Made by a program: the position numbers and the translations under genes
Source of the DNA: an uncultured Pseudomonadales bacterium
Lineage (GTDB): Bacteria; Pseudomonadota; Gammaproteobacteria; Pseudomonadales; Balneatricaceae
DNA: 64,000 nucleotides
Reading direction: 5' to 3'
Assembly: GCA_943787595.1 (NCBI GenBank)
Contig: CALSNA010000003.1
Coordinates: 62,001 to 126,000 of the forward strand
The notes under the pieces: model-generated
What the model saw: the letters and a program-made list of their open reading frames with translations, nothing else
Databases searched by the model: none
What the model was told of the DNA's origin: nothing
In this document: piece after piece, positions 40,374 to 50,955 of the stretch
Layout of the letters: each line of letters begins with the position of its first letter
Position numbering within the stretch: the first letter of the stretch is position 1

Positions 40374-41447
40374 ATGTTAAAGATATTCCAAAACTGGTTT
40401 GAACGATACTTTTCCGATGAAGAAGCGCTGTTACTGTTCCTTGTTTTGATAGCAGGTTTGACTGTAGTATTGTTGCTCGGCTCCATATTAGCTCCCTTAT
40501 TTGCCAGTATTATTCTAGCTTACTTGATGATGGGCTTAGTTCAGTGGCTAAAACGCTTCTCTGTGCCTCACTTACTTTCAGTATGGGGGATTTATCTAGT
40601 TTTCATTGGCATTCTGGGATTGTTTATATTATTGCTACTGCCCATGGTATGGCAACAGATGACACGTTTCTTGGTTGATTTGCCCGACATGCTAACTAAA
40701 TTGCAGCATATGTTGATGGTAATACCACAACGTTATCCAAACTTGATCAACCCAGAACAGATTGACTTTATCATGAATACGGCCATGGTAGAAATTGGTA
40801 ACAGTGGGCAATGGCTAGTGACGCTTTCTTTAGCATCTATTGGACAAAGCATTACACTATTTTTTTATCTGATTTTGGTTCCAATACTGGTATTTTTCTT
40901 TTTAAAAGATAACCAATTATTATTGAGTTGGTTTAGTCAGTTGTTGCCATCTAAACGCAGATTATTAAGTAATGTATGGCTTGAAATGGATCAACAAATT
41001 GCTAATTATGCCCGTGGTAAGGTGCTAGAAATATTTATTGTTGGTATCACAACCTACATTGTCTTTCTATGGCTGAACTTAAACTATGCTGAATTGCTGG
41101 CATTCTTGGTAGGGTTATCAGTTCTGGTTCCTTATGTGGGAGCTGTTCTTATCACTATCCCAGTAGCGTTAGTTGGATTATTTCAATTTGGCTGGTCAAC
41201 CGAATATGCTACTGTGATAATAGCCTATTTTATTATTCAGGGCTTAGATGGGAATGTATTGGTACCTATGTTATTTTCTGAGGCAGTTAATTTGCACCCA
41301 GTCGCTATTATTGCTGCCATCCTCCTTTTTGGTGGCATTTGGGGAATTTGGGGGGTATTTTTTGCCATCCCTCTGGCGACCCTAATTAAGGCAGTTATGA
41401 ATATCTGGCCCAATAAACAAGATGTCCACCATGGAAATTTGCCATAG
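40374..41447 (+). CDS. AI-2E/PerM-family permease
   Basis: This is a 357-residue membrane protein of the AI-2E transporter (PerM) family. It has about seven to eight hydrophobic segments, including a long central soluble part with WLEMDQQIANYARGKVLEIF and the family signature PYVGAVLITIPVALVGLF and IQGLDGNVLVPMLFS. Substrates of the PerM group are unproven. It is co-directional with the tusA-like gene and converges on bcp. Confidence 0.93.
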   Translation: MLKIFQNWFERYFSDEEALLLFLVLIAGLTVVLLLGSILAPLFASIILAYLMMGLVQWLKRFSVPHLLSVWGIYLVFIGILGLFILLLLPMVWQQMTRFLVDLPDMLTKLQHMLMVIPQRYPNLINPEQIDFIMNTAMVEIGNSGQWLVTLSLASIGQSITLFFYLILVPILVFFFLKDNQLLLSWFSQLLPSKRRLLSNVWLEMDQQIANYARGKVLEIFIVGITTYIVFLWLNLNYAELLAFLVGLSVLVPYVGAVLITIPVALVGLFQFGWSTEYATVIIAYFIIQGLDGNVLVPMLFSEAVNLHPVAIIAAILLFGGIWGIWGVFFAIPLATLIKAVMNIWPNKQDVHHGNLP

Positions 41448-41495
41448 CAACATCTATTTACTATCACTAACCTCCATCAAAAGGCAGCTAAGTTA

Positions 41496-41963
41496 TTACG
41501 ACATTGTACGAATAAATTGTAGCACTTCTCCGGCATGTCCTTTTACTTTCACAGCACGCCAAATTTGGGCTAAATAGCCTCGTTCATCAATTACAAAGGT
41601 ACTGCGATCAATACCCAAATATTCTTTACCATAGAGCTTTTTCAACCGAATTACATCAAATAACTGACATACTATTTCATCTGCATCACTGATCAATTCA
41701 AAGGCAAAATTTTGTTTTTCTTTAAAATTTGAGTGGCGTTTAAGCGAATCCCTTGAAACTCCAAATACCTGGCAATTAGCTGCCTGGAACTCAGGTAAGA
41801 GACGGTTGAAATCTTGTCCTTCTATTGTGCAACCAGGAGTGCTATCTTTAGGATAGAAATAAAGCACTAGACGCTGACCTACATAATCAGAAGAGTTAAA
41901 GCATAGGCTACCAGTGACAGTAGCAGAAAAATCAGGTAACTTTGTGCCAATTGTAAGGGCCAT
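41496..41963 (-). CDS. bcp: thioredoxin-dependent peroxiredoxin, Bcp/PrxQ type
   Basis: This enzyme reduces hydroperoxides. The peroxidatic Cys45 sits in YPKDSTPGCTIEGQDF. E. coli Bcp has a second Cys five residues later; here that position is Gln, so the enzyme is likely a 1-Cys type or resolved by another Cys (Cys64 region QAANCQVFG). At 155 residues the length is normal. In related genomes gcvR and dapA lie upstream of bcp; both are missing here. Confidence 0.95.
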   Translation of the reverse strand: MALTIGTKLPDFSATVTGSLCFNSSDYVGQRLVLYFYPKDSTPGCTIEGQDFNRLLPEFQAANCQVFGVSRDSLKRHSNFKEKQNFAFELISDADEIVCQLFDVIRLKKLYGKEYLGIDRSTFVIDERGYLAQIWRAVKVKGHAGEVLQFIRTMS

Positions 41964-42402
41964 AATTTATTTCTCTCTGTAAATTCTGTCTAATCCATCT
42001 ACTTAGCAAGTAATTGTTGAAATTTTCATCAATTATAGACAATCATAGAATGATAATTCAATGACTACAGCTCTTATCTAGCCTTTTAACACCACGTCTA
42101 ATAATAAAAATCTGTACTTAGCTGCAAAGTACAAGCTTAAGCCAACGGCTTATTTTTAATAAGACAAATGCTGTTGTAGAAATGTAATACAAGATTTCAA
42201 TCCTATTAAAACAGCTAGTAAGACTTATTAGTAATAATTGCATAAAATTATGCTGCTAATAATACGACCACTAGCAACTAATTTTTAAGTTAATGTATAC
42301 TTTTACCGATGATGCTATTAAAACCATCACCACTTGCAATGATCATTCATGCAATACTTATGTTATGATTGTAAATAAATTTAAAATTATGGAACAGTTT
42401 AT
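41964..42402. other. intergenic gap where gcvR and dapA are expected
   Basis: About 440 bp of AT-rich DNA lies between the divergent bcp and bamC. In many gammaproteobacteria gcvR and dapA occupy this place. I see no recognisable trace of either. Confidence 0.45.
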
Positions 42403-43785
42403 ATGAGTTTCTGGGTTCCTCTACATTATGCACGCTCACTTATGTCAGTGAGCTTGGTGGCATTGGTATTGCTAGTGCTGACAGCCTGTACCAGTAACGA
42501 TACGATCACTGGAAAAAATGACTTGTTACGGGATAGCACCATGGATTATACCCGGGCCAAGACCATTCCAAGAATCAAGGTGCCTAAAGGCCTAGATAAA
42601 CAAGCCATTAATGACGACTTATACAAACTACCATCCCTAACGGCTAATTCAGAGGTCTTACAGCGTGATTTTGAGCCACCTCGACCTGACTTTGTCTTTG
42701 CTGAAATAGGTACCGCTGATGTTCGTATCACAGGCTCCACAGTAGACCAGATAATTTCAGTATGGAGTAAAGCGCCACAAGTATGGCAGCAACTTGAGAT
42801 TTTCTGGCAGGATCAGGGTTTCAATATCATCAACAAAGATGTAGCCAATGGTACCATGCTAACCGATTGGCACCATAAAAACGCCAACAAACAATCAGAA
42901 GGTGTTATGACTCTCTGGCTTAAAGGGCTAATGGGTCGTGATGCAAATATGCTTCACCATCGCTTTCGTACTATACTAACTGAAGATGAAGGAGGACAAA
43001 TACATATTGAGTTGCAATATGCACTTCAAACCAAAGCAGAAATTGCTGCCGATAAAATCGTTGATTGGAATAATTCTGATACATCGTTCAGTTATGAATC
43101 TGGAGTGCTGTACGAATTATTGCGTCATCTGAGCCGATCCATGAAGGTTGCTTACCGATCAAAACTAGACCAACAGGACCCTCGCCAACGAGTGCCTCTT
43201 TTGGGCCGGGATCAACATGGTCAACCATTGATCAAAATTTCATCAAACATGGAGCAAGCAATGGCACAAGTACTCCAGTCCATGGATGAATTTGATGTTG
43301 GAAATCATAATATTTTAAACGGCAAGATTTACTTTACACATACTGTGCATGTAAGAAATTCTGAGCATCCTGTTGATTCTGGTGGAATCTTGGATTGGCT
43401 AAAGGACTTGCATACCAATGAGACTGACGCGATCAAGCTTGATACATCATTTTTAGGCAGTACAAATCAAGAAACTGAAACAGTTCCTATACTCTATTCC
43501 AGTCAAGAAAAACCAACTTCTGATTCAGATGATTTGAAAAATAAAAAAGGCTTTAAAGTCTGGCTAGGAGATGAAGTAATCTATGTTTTTGAAGACGATG
43601 ATCAGGGTGATATAGATGCCAAAACTGGTGAATACAAATATACAGGTCGTTTCCAGTTATCTTTCTCAAGCACACTTAAAGGAATTTACCTTCAGGTTCT
43701 GGATGATCAAGGAAAACCTGCAGCAATAAATCATGCTGAAGAAATATTATGGCGTATCCATAAAAATCTAGAAAAGCTTTACTAA
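42403..43785 (+). CDS. bamC: outer membrane protein assembly lipoprotein BamC
   Basis: BamC is a lipoprotein of the BAM complex, which inserts beta-barrels into the outer membrane. The signal peptide ends in the lipobox LVLTACTS (Cys about 29). A flexible N-terminal segment is followed by two helix-grip domains (about 95-230 and 310-460). The 460 residues exceed E. coli BamC (344) and fit longer relatives. purC and an MBL-fold gene often follow; neither is here. Confidence 0.9.
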   Translation: MSFWVPLHYARSLMSVSLVALVLLVLTACTSNDTITGKNDLLRDSTMDYTRAKTIPRIKVPKGLDKQAINDDLYKLPSLTANSEVLQRDFEPPRPDFVFAEIGTADVRITGSTVDQIISVWSKAPQVWQQLEIFWQDQGFNIINKDVANGTMLTDWHHKNANKQSEGVMTLWLKGLMGRDANMLHHRFRTILTEDEGGQIHIELQYALQTKAEIAADKIVDWNNSDTSFSYESGVLYELLRHLSRSMKVAYRSKLDQQDPRQRVPLLGRDQHGQPLIKISSNMEQAMAQVLQSMDEFDVGNHNILNGKIYFTHTVHVRNSEHPVDSGGILDWLKDLHTNETDAIKLDTSFLGSTNQETETVPILYSSQEKPTSDSDDLKNKKGFKVWLGDEVIYVFEDDDQGDIDAKTGEYKYTGRFQLSFSSTLKGIYLQVLDDQGKPAAINHAEEILWRIHKNLEKLY

Positions 43786-44242
43786 TACACGCGAACCTTA
43801 TAAAAACACAGTAATCAAGCATTGATTGGCAAGGGATAAAGAACTGACACAGTATTGCCTACGCTGGCCAATGTAGAGCTAGCGCAGGATCAAAAGACCA
43901 TACAGCTATATACAAGTATAATTTAAACAACCTGAATGAATCAGGTATTATTTAGAGAGAAACTACCAATAGCTGTGTTTGATTTCTTAGTGTTGTAAAG
44001 CCACAATTTTATCGTATTAGACTGCTATTATTCAAGACAGACGAATGCCCATTAGTTTAACGAATGATATGACCAGTGATTTAAGTAAAAATATGAATTA
44101 ATTCAATTGAGTTAATCAAATGGAATTTTTTGTAACCAATAAAACTTAGATGAATTACTGTTTTAATCATAATAGACAACAGATCAATTACCAGATAAAG
44201 ACTGTGTAATCATCCATCTTTAAGTTGTTAGTTAACTGATAA
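43786..44242. other. intergenic gap between convergent bamC and xthA
   Basis: About 457 bp with no gene. A small stem near 43932-43948 (ACCTGA / TCAGGT) followed by ATTATTT could be a weak terminator of bamC. Confidence 0.4.
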
Positions 44243-45055
44243 CTAACCATTCATACTGACCCATATGGGGCAATGGTCAGATGGTCTTTTCATACCCCTG
44301 ATATTCAAATCAATACCGCTCGCAGTACAGCGATTCATTAGACTTCTGGTTAACAATATTTGATCAATGCGTAACCCACGGCGCGGTTGTTGTTCAAAAC
44401 CTTTACTGCGGTAATCAAACCAACTATATTCAGTACTGTCTGGATACTGTTCACGATAGCTATCGTAGAAGCCATAGCTAAGTAAGCGATCCATCCACTG
44501 TCGTTCTTCAGGCTGGAAGCTGGTTTTACCACTACTCAACCAACGCTTGCGGTTATTTTCGCCAATGCCAATATCAAGATCAGTAGCCGATATGTTCATA
44601 TCTCCCATAATCAATATATTGTCCTCAGGGCTATATTGCTGCTCAAGTAGATTTTGCAGATTACGGTAAAATGCTCTTTTAGCTGGGTATTTTTTAGGAT
44701 GAGCGATATTTTCACCTTGTGGAAAGTAGCCATTTAGTATGATCAATTCGTCACCTCCATTAAGTTGAAGATGAGCGCCAAGCAAACGCCTTTGAGCAAG
44801 ATCATCATCGCCAGGGAAACCTTTAATAATTTTAGTTACAGGCAACCGTGTCATCAAAGCAACACCATAATGCCCTTTCTGGCCATGAGTAATAATTTGA
44901 TAACCCAAGGTATTCAATTCATCCAGAGGAAATTCATGATCTTGCACCTTCGTTTCTTGCAAACCGATAACAGTCGGTTGGTAGCATTCTACAACCGCAG
45001 TTAACTGGTGAATCCGTGCTCTTACACTGTTGATGTTAAATGATACAATATACAT
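44243..45055 (-). CDS. xthA: exodeoxyribonuclease III
   Basis: This is the main AP endonuclease and 3' exonuclease of base-excision repair. The 270-residue protein carries the family active-site motifs: the metal-ligand Glu in GLQETKVQD, Asp/Asn in IMGDMNISATDLDIG, and the catalytic His in PSDHCPIWV. The N-terminus MYIVSFNINSVRAR is typical. It is intact and isolated. Confidence 0.97.
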   Translation of the reverse strand: MYIVSFNINSVRARIHQLTAVVECYQPTVIGLQETKVQDHEFPLDELNTLGYQIITHGQKGHYGVALMTRLPVTKIIKGFPGDDDLAQRRLLGAHLQLNGGDELIILNGYFPQGENIAHPKKYPAKRAFYRNLQNLLEQQYSPEDNILIMGDMNISATDLDIGIGENNRKRWLSSGKTSFQPEERQWMDRLLSYGFYDSYREQYPDSTEYSWFDYRSKGFEQQPRRGLRIDQILLTRSLMNRCTASGIDLNIRGMKRPSDHCPIWVSMNG

Positions 45056-45475
45056 TGATTACTCTCTTAGTCAGATAAACGATTAGCAATGACTATAATT
45101 ACGGTCACAAAAATTAAATATACTACTTGATTTGCCAGTGCTAAACCTGACTGGCACCTGAGCCATTGCTTTAGCACAATCTAATGACGCTTTGTTTCAC
45201 TTTCCCTAAGCTGACACTGTTTGTTGCATGGTCTCTACATCGTTATAAAGTAATGCATGTTAGTTAACCAAAATTTTGACATGACGCATCAGGTTAATGA
45301 TGGAATAGTAAACATGCCCAATAAATATTACTACCAAGCAATTTTACCCTATTCATCATGTATTTTTTTACAAACATTGTTTCAGTTATTATTGGCCAGA
45401 TTGTAAATCAATGATAGATTCCATAAAATAACATCATCAGAAAAAAACATTAATAATAGAGAACAAGGTTTAAAA
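45056..45475. promoter_or_regulatory. divergent region between xthA and gor
   Basis: This 420-bp AT-rich region must hold promoters for both genes. No operator was recognised. Confidence 0.35.
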
Positions 45476-46834
45476 ATGGAATTTGATATAGATCTGTTTG
45501 TTGTCGGTGCCGGTTCTGGCGGTATAAGAATGGCACGAATGGCCGCCCAAGCCGGTATCAAGGTGATGGTTGCAGATAATAATCCCTTAGGAGGAACCTG
45601 CGTTAATGTAGGTTGTATTCCGAAAAAGCTATATGCCTACGCTAGCCAATTTGGCCACGATTTTAAGGATTCAGCTGGTTTTGGCTGGCAACTCAGTGAT
45701 GTAAATTTTAACTGGCGTACTCTGGTATCCAATACGCGCATTGAAATAAAGCGGCTTAATAATATTTATGAAGGCCTACTTAGCGAGTCAGGTGTTGAAT
45801 TTATTAGCGGTTCAGCCTGCCTAGTGGATTCACACCATGTCAAGGTGGGTGATCGGGTCATAAGTGCTGAACGAATTTTAATTGCTACTGGTGGTTATCC
45901 CTATGTGCCTGAATCTAATTATGCTGGTTTATTAACAACATCTGACCAAATTTTTGATTTACCAAAATTTCCACGCCGAATGTTAATCATCGGAGGTGGT
46001 TATACAGCAGTTGAATTTGCCAGTATCTTTAATGGGCTAGGCAGTAAAGTCGAACTGGTTTGTCGTGGTAATGCAATATTGCGCGGGTTTGATGATGATA
46101 TCCGATTATTTCTTGCTACGGAACTTGAGCGACAAGGAGTCAATATTCATTTTAACCGCAATCTAGTCCAAGTTACCAAATTGCAGCAGGGCAGTTTTTG
46201 GGTCCGTCTGGATGACAAAAGTGAGTATGAGGTTGATGTGGTTCTGAGCGCTACTGGTCGTCGCCCTAGAATTACTGGATTGGGACTAGAGCAAGCTGGA
46301 GTAGCAGTAGACCAACGTGGTGCCATATGTGTTAATGAATATTTCCAGACCTCTGTTCACAATATCTATGCACTTGGTGATGTAGTAGGACGTATGGAGC
46401 TAACCCCAGTAGCCTTAGCGGAAGCTATGGTACTGCTGGATCATTGGTATGGTAAAGGTGAAAAGTATATGGATTATAACCTTGTTCCCACCGCAGTATT
46501 TAGCCAACCCAGTGTTTCTACAGTAGGTTTAACTGAACAACAGGCGCAGAATAAATATGGCCACGGCCGGATAAATATTTTTCGATCTGATTTTAAAGCT
46601 CTGAAGCAGAGCCTCAGTAATAATAAAGAACGTACACTGATGAAACTCGTGGTTGATTCAAATACTGATCGAGTGTTAGGTATTCATATGGTAGGAGAAT
46701 ATGCAGCAGAAGTTTTGCAAGGTTTTGCCGTTGCTCTCAAAGCTGGCGCCTGCAAAGCAGATTTTGACCGCACCCTGGGTATTCATCCTTCTAGCGCCGA
46801 AGAGTTTGTAAACATGAGAACGCCTGTTTATTAA
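45476..46834 (+). CDS. gor: glutathione-disulfide reductase
   Basis: This FAD flavoenzyme reduces oxidised glutathione with NADPH. Over 452 residues it shows the FAD-binding GAGSGGIRMARMAAQAG, the redox disulfide GGTCVNVGCIPKK (Cys42/Cys47), the NADPH-binding GGGYTAVEFASIFNGLG, the second FAD motif ALGDV, and the C-terminal HPSSAEEFVNM. An Arg after the second dinucleotide-binding motif (VCRG) fits NADPH use. Confidence 0.96.
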   Translation: MEFDIDLFVVGAGSGGIRMARMAAQAGIKVMVADNNPLGGTCVNVGCIPKKLYAYASQFGHDFKDSAGFGWQLSDVNFNWRTLVSNTRIEIKRLNNIYEGLLSESGVEFISGSACLVDSHHVKVGDRVISAERILIATGGYPYVPESNYAGLLTTSDQIFDLPKFPRRMLIIGGGYTAVEFASIFNGLGSKVELVCRGNAILRGFDDDIRLFLATELERQGVNIHFNRNLVQVTKLQQGSFWVRLDDKSEYEVDVVLSATGRRPRITGLGLEQAGVAVDQRGAICVNEYFQTSVHNIYALGDVVGRMELTPVALAEAMVLLDHWYGKGEKYMDYNLVPTAVFSQPSVSTVGLTEQQAQNKYGHGRINIFRSDFKALKQSLSNNKERTLMKLVVDSNTDRVLGIHMVGEYAAEVLQGFAVALKAGACKADFDRTLGIHPSSAEEFVNMRTPVY

Positions 46835-46859
46835 TTCAGATGGATAATTTTAGCCATTA

Positions 46860-48029
46860 TCAATCACGCCTTAAATGATCCTGGATGGCAATGGGTGATG
46901 TGAAATTCCACACCACGACGTAGGATGAAATAATAAAGGTAAGAATTGCCGTAGCCTGAATCATCATAGCTGCAGTTTCACTGATTAGTAGATTAGCTAG
47001 TGCTAAAGTACCAATTAGAATGGAGAATTCACTGCTTTGCCCCAAGCGTAATCCTACTTCCCAGGCTGTGCTATGACTGCGACATAAGGGCTGGATGAGC
47101 AATTTAAATATGGCAGGTTTAAGCAGTAGCATTAATATTGCTAGAACCAGACTGTCAAGCCAAATTTCACCTAGTAGATTCAGATTAAGCTGAGCGCCTA
47201 TAGAAAAGAAAAACAGCACCAAGAAAAAATCCCGGATTGGTTTAAGATGGATAGCGATATACTGACTTATAGGGCTTGATGCTAAAGTGATTCCAGCAAT
47301 AAACGCACCTATTTCAGCCGAAAGGCCGATAAACGACCCTAATTCTGCCATACCCAGGCACCAGCCCACAGCCAATAAGAAGATATACTCGTGGAACTTG
47401 TCATAACGTCTGATTAGGGGCAATAACAGGTATTTTACGAGACCAAAAGCCAATAACATCAATAATGGTAGCGCCAATAAGCTGACCCCAAGCTCTATGG
47501 GAACATTTGTGATGTTTGACAGTGCATTCAAAACAATTAGTAACGTAATGGCAATTAAATCCTGCAACAATAGAAGACCAACGACAAGTTCGCCAGTTTG
47601 CTTATGATGCAATACCGTAGTTGGCAATAACTTTATACCGATAATAGTGCTGGAAAACATGCTAGTAGCACCAATGACCAAAGCTTCAACAAATGAATAA
47701 CCAAATGCCTGTGCGACACAAAAGCCTAGCACTGCAAATAGAATAGAACTGACAGCAGCAACTAGGCTGCCCTTACGCAGCATGTGCAGCAGATAACTGG
47801 GCTGCATATCCAGACCAATCAGGAACAGTAGAAAAATGATCCCGGTATGGGAAACATCAGCTAATAGTTGGGTATCATTGACCCAAGCCACACCAAATGG
47901 ACCAAGTATTGCACCTAAGGCAATATAAGCCAGCAATATTGGTTGCCGGGTATACAACGCCATCGTAGCCAGTACGGTAGCACCGGTAAAAATCAGGAAA
48001 AATGAAAATATAACCGACTGGGTTTCCAT
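46860..48029 (-). CDS. CPA2-family cation:proton antiporter
   Basis: This 389-residue protein has about twelve to thirteen membrane helices, like the KefB/KefC membrane domain. It contains IIFLLFLIGLDMQPSYLL, the Gln/Asp region VVGLLLLQDLIAITLLIVL and LSAEIGAFIAGITLA. It lacks the C-terminal TrkA-N domain of KefB/KefC, so it is the short form that exchanges Na+ or K+ for protons. It is convergent with gor. Confidence 0.9.
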   Translation of the reverse strand: METQSVIFSFFLIFTGATVLATMALYTRQPILLAYIALGAILGPFGVAWVNDTQLLADVSHTGIIFLLFLIGLDMQPSYLLHMLRKGSLVAAVSSILFAVLGFCVAQAFGYSFVEALVIGATSMFSSTIIGIKLLPTTVLHHKQTGELVVGLLLLQDLIAITLLIVLNALSNITNVPIELGVSLLALPLLMLLAFGLVKYLLLPLIRRYDKFHEYIFLLAVGWCLGMAELGSFIGLSAEIGAFIAGITLASSPISQYIAIHLKPIRDFFLVLFFFSIGAQLNLNLLGEIWLDSLVLAILMLLLKPAIFKLLIQPLCRSHSTAWEVGLRLGQSSEFSILIGTLALANLLISETAAMMIQATAILTFIISSYVVVWNFTSPIAIQDHLRRD

Positions 48030-48349
48030 AAATTAACCAATTTTAAATAGATACAGCATGGATATTGTGTAAACGATTGTACTTACCTTTCAACGACATG
48101 CTGATATGATTCATAATATATTGCAATCCAATGAAAATTAATGGCTTTCTTGGGTATCCATTGGTTGCGCACAACATCACTTTCAGAATTGTGAGCCGTA
48201 TCTAAGACCCAAAGTATTCATTATCGTAATAGTCAGGTGCTAAAAACTACGGGCTGGGGTAGCATTTTATTAAGGTTAAACGCCTTCCTTGTAGTTCAAT
48301 ATAAGTGCCTAGCTATAAGGCTTGCCTGGAGTGTTATTTATAGCGATGA
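48030..48349. other. gap upstream of the antiporter gene
   Basis: About 320 bp with no gene recognised; it should contain the antiporter promoter. Confidence 0.35.
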
Positions 48350-49690
48350 TTACGAACAAAAAGACTTTACGTTATGTTGCCAAAAAAACCACATCAGGAT
48401 ACTAGTGCAAACCCGGTAACCCAATTGACACCACCATATAGCAATAAATCCATAGCTTGGTGTCACAAACCATATCAGCGGCAGAAACAATCCCCACTGG
48501 CCAATTAGCCCAATCAATAGGGCTGTTGGACCATTACCCCTGGCCATCATTGCTCGGCCCAGTACCATACCAACAGAATCTATTGCTAAGGCTAAAGCAT
48601 ATATCTGAAGAGCCGATGCGGCCAAGGTTTGCAAGGCAGGATTAACTATCAACGACGAAATAATATACTGATTAAATATATTGATCAATACAGCAATGAT
48701 TATACCTAACATTAAGCTTCTAAGTGCTACGAATTTGCCCCATCGGTGTGCTAACTGGAATTGATTATTACCTAGTGCTTGCCCCACGAGGGTCATAGTT
48801 GCTTGTCCCATGCCAATACTAGGCAGTATCAGCAAGAGACCCACATTCAGGACTACAAAGGTAACTGCCAAAGCCGATGCACCCAATTGACTGACCAACA
48901 GAAATAATATCAGCAAATGCACAGTAAACTGTAACTGTTGTAGAGAAGCAGGCCATCCCAAACGTATAATGCCAGAGGCATGATAATAGTATGAAGTAAG
49001 TGAACATCGACTATTTTCAGGCATTTGAGATTGACGCCGGTGAATTAGCCATAAATTTAACAATACTCCTAGCCCTATTGAAAGGGTTGTACCCAAACCA
49101 GCACCAGATGCACCCATGGCTGGGAGACCTAAAGCACCATAAACTAATCCATAACTTAAAATCGCATTAACAATATGGACTGCAAATAATAGCTTAAGGA
49201 ATGGCCATACGGTGCCTGTGCCAGACCAGAAGGCACGTAGACAAAGGCTCAAAGCAACTAATGGTAGCCCAAGCAGACGCCAGAAAAAATAATCTTCAGC
49301 TAAAGTATTGATACGGTCATCTACGACCAGTAGATTAATCATCCAAGGAGCACAAAACCAGCCTACAAGTATTAGCAAACCAGCCAGCAACAGGCCCAAC
49401 AGCATGCCAGTGTAAACGATACCAATGACATCGCGTGATGCATTATTGGCAAGTTGAGCAATGTTGTTTTGTACCCCATGATTTAAGCCAACTAACAAAG
49501 CAGTAAGCACAAATGCCAGGTAACTGCCAATACTGACACTGGCTAAGGCCAAGCCACCCAGATGACCGACCAGAGCTGTATCAACTAGGTTTATTAGGCT
49601 CTGGGACAACATGCCCCCTGCTAGTGGCAAGGCTAAGGCTATCAGTTGGCGATGGCTGGGAAATGCACCTGTATCTTGTACCCTTGCCAT
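48350..49690 (-). CDS. MATE-family efflux protein (DinF-like)
   Basis: MATE exporters move cationic drugs or metabolites out using Na+ or H+. The protein has about 12 helices in two similar halves, with the family-typical start LALPLAGGMLSQSLINLVDTALVGHLG. I chose the ATG at 49690 because the family N-terminus begins close to it; an open upstream extension to 49750 adds 20 unrelated residues. At about 446 residues it is intact and nearest to the DinF subgroup. Confidence 0.88.
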   Translation of the reverse strand: MARVQDTGAFPSHRQLIALALPLAGGMLSQSLINLVDTALVGHLGGLALASVSIGSYLAFVLTALLVGLNHGVQNNIAQLANNASRDVIGIVYTGMLLGLLLAGLLILVGWFCAPWMINLLVVDDRINTLAEDYFFWRLLGLPLVALSLCLRAFWSGTGTVWPFLKLLFAVHIVNAILSYGLVYGALGLPAMGASGAGLGTTLSIGLGVLLNLWLIHRRQSQMPENSRCSLTSYYYHASGIIRLGWPASLQQLQFTVHLLILFLLVSQLGASALAVTFVVLNVGLLLILPSIGMGQATMTLVGQALGNNQFQLAHRWGKFVALRSLMLGIIIAVLINIFNQYIISSLIVNPALQTLAASALQIYALALAIDSVGMVLGRAMMARGNGPTALLIGLIGQWGLFLPLIWFVTPSYGFIAIWWCQLGYRVCTSILMWFFWQHNVKSFCS

Positions 49691-49750
49691 GATTCTGGAG
49701 GCCTCAATTAAATAGTGTATTACCACTGTATCAGTAACGCCATGGAACAA

Positions 49751-50137
49751 ACTTGCATGGCCCTAAACAACAATGGCAACATGATACATCCTTTATCATA
49801 TTGCAATATGTCTTTAGTTACACAAGCACTTAACCACAAAATTTATATTGCTTCAAAAAGTATTCATTATAACGATAGTACGCTATTAGTGTCACAAAGT
49901 TGGCAATAGACAATACCCTAGTAAATAACTAAGGTATATAATATTTAAGTTATGCTTATTAGTCAGCTCAAGGTAGCTGAAATCGATGCAAGCGATTATA
50001 AAAACCAAGGTGTTCTTTACTCTAATAAGATCAGTGAAAACCTGGTTTAAAATTGTAAATCAGGATAGTCTTTTAGTCGCTTCCCAGTAACAGCAAAACG
50101 TTCCAGTTATCCAGAATAGTGACGCAGAGGATCTTTG
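49751..50137. other. gap upstream of nfuA
   Basis: About 385 bp with no gene recognised; it probably holds the nfuA promoter. Confidence 0.35.
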
Positions 50138-50731
50138 ATGACCACGATTGAAATAACCGCCAGTGCCGAGGATTATTTGGCAAAACTATTAAGCAAGCAG
50201 GAGGTGGAAGGTATTGCAGTACGACTGTTCGTAACTGATCCTGGTACGCCAAATGCAGAAACATGTCTGTCTTACTATCGGCCTGATGAAGTTCAGATCA
50301 GTGATAAACTCATGCAGTTAGAGCAATTTAGAGTCTATATTGAGACCAACAGCGTGTCATATTTGAAGGCAGCCGTGATTGACTATGCGGCTGATAAAAT
50401 GGGTGGCCAATTGACTATCAAGTCACCTAATTCAAAAATACCTCAGGTCAATGAGGATAGTCCCATTGAGGCTCAAATCAATTACTATCTCTATACTGAG
50501 GTTAATCCTGGACTGGCATCTCATGGTGGTCAGGTGAGTCTAGTGGAAGTAGTGAATAAAGCAGATAATGTCATTGCTGTTCTGCGTTTTGGTGGTGGCT
50601 GTCAAGGTTGTAGCGCAGTAGATTTGACGCTAAAGGATGGGGTAGAAAAGATTTTGATGGAAAAAATTCCTGATCTAGCTGGCGTATATGATGTTACCGA
50701 TCACAGCAATACTACCAATGCCTACATGTAG
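50138..50731 (+). CDS. nfuA: Fe/S biogenesis protein NfuA
   Basis: NfuA carries [4Fe-4S] clusters to client enzymes. The 197-residue protein has an N-terminal degenerate A-type domain ([20 protein letters not shown]) and a C-terminal Nfu domain with the cluster motif [19 protein letters not shown] (Cys about 154 and 157). The in-frame TTG one codon upstream is less likely than the ATG chosen. NadA in this window is one probable [4Fe-4S] client in the same cell. Confidence 0.95.
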   Translation: MTTIEITASAEDYLAKLLSKQEVEGIAVRLFVTDPGTPNAETCLSYYRPDEVQISDKLMQLEQFRVYIETNSVSYLKAAVIDYAADKMGGQLTIKSPNSKIPQVNEDSPIEAQINYYLYTEVNPGLASHGGQVSLVEVVNKADNVIAVLRFGGGCQGCSAVDLTLKDGVEKILMEKIPDLAGVYDVTDHSNTTNAYM

Positions 50732-50955
50732 TTGGTTGCCTAAATTCAACCCATAGAGAGAGCCCTGGAGCCTATTGATCAGACTTGAAAAACCCACAGA
50801 GTATGCCGTAGGTAACCCAGGCACTAGGCAAGCATTCGTTCAAAGTCTGAGGACATCAATGGCAGGCTAGATTTAAAACCACTTTATGAGTTTATATTAT
50901 ATCAATTTTTGCCTGGTTTTTGCCCTACCCAGAGCACGGTAAAGTTCTGTAATAT

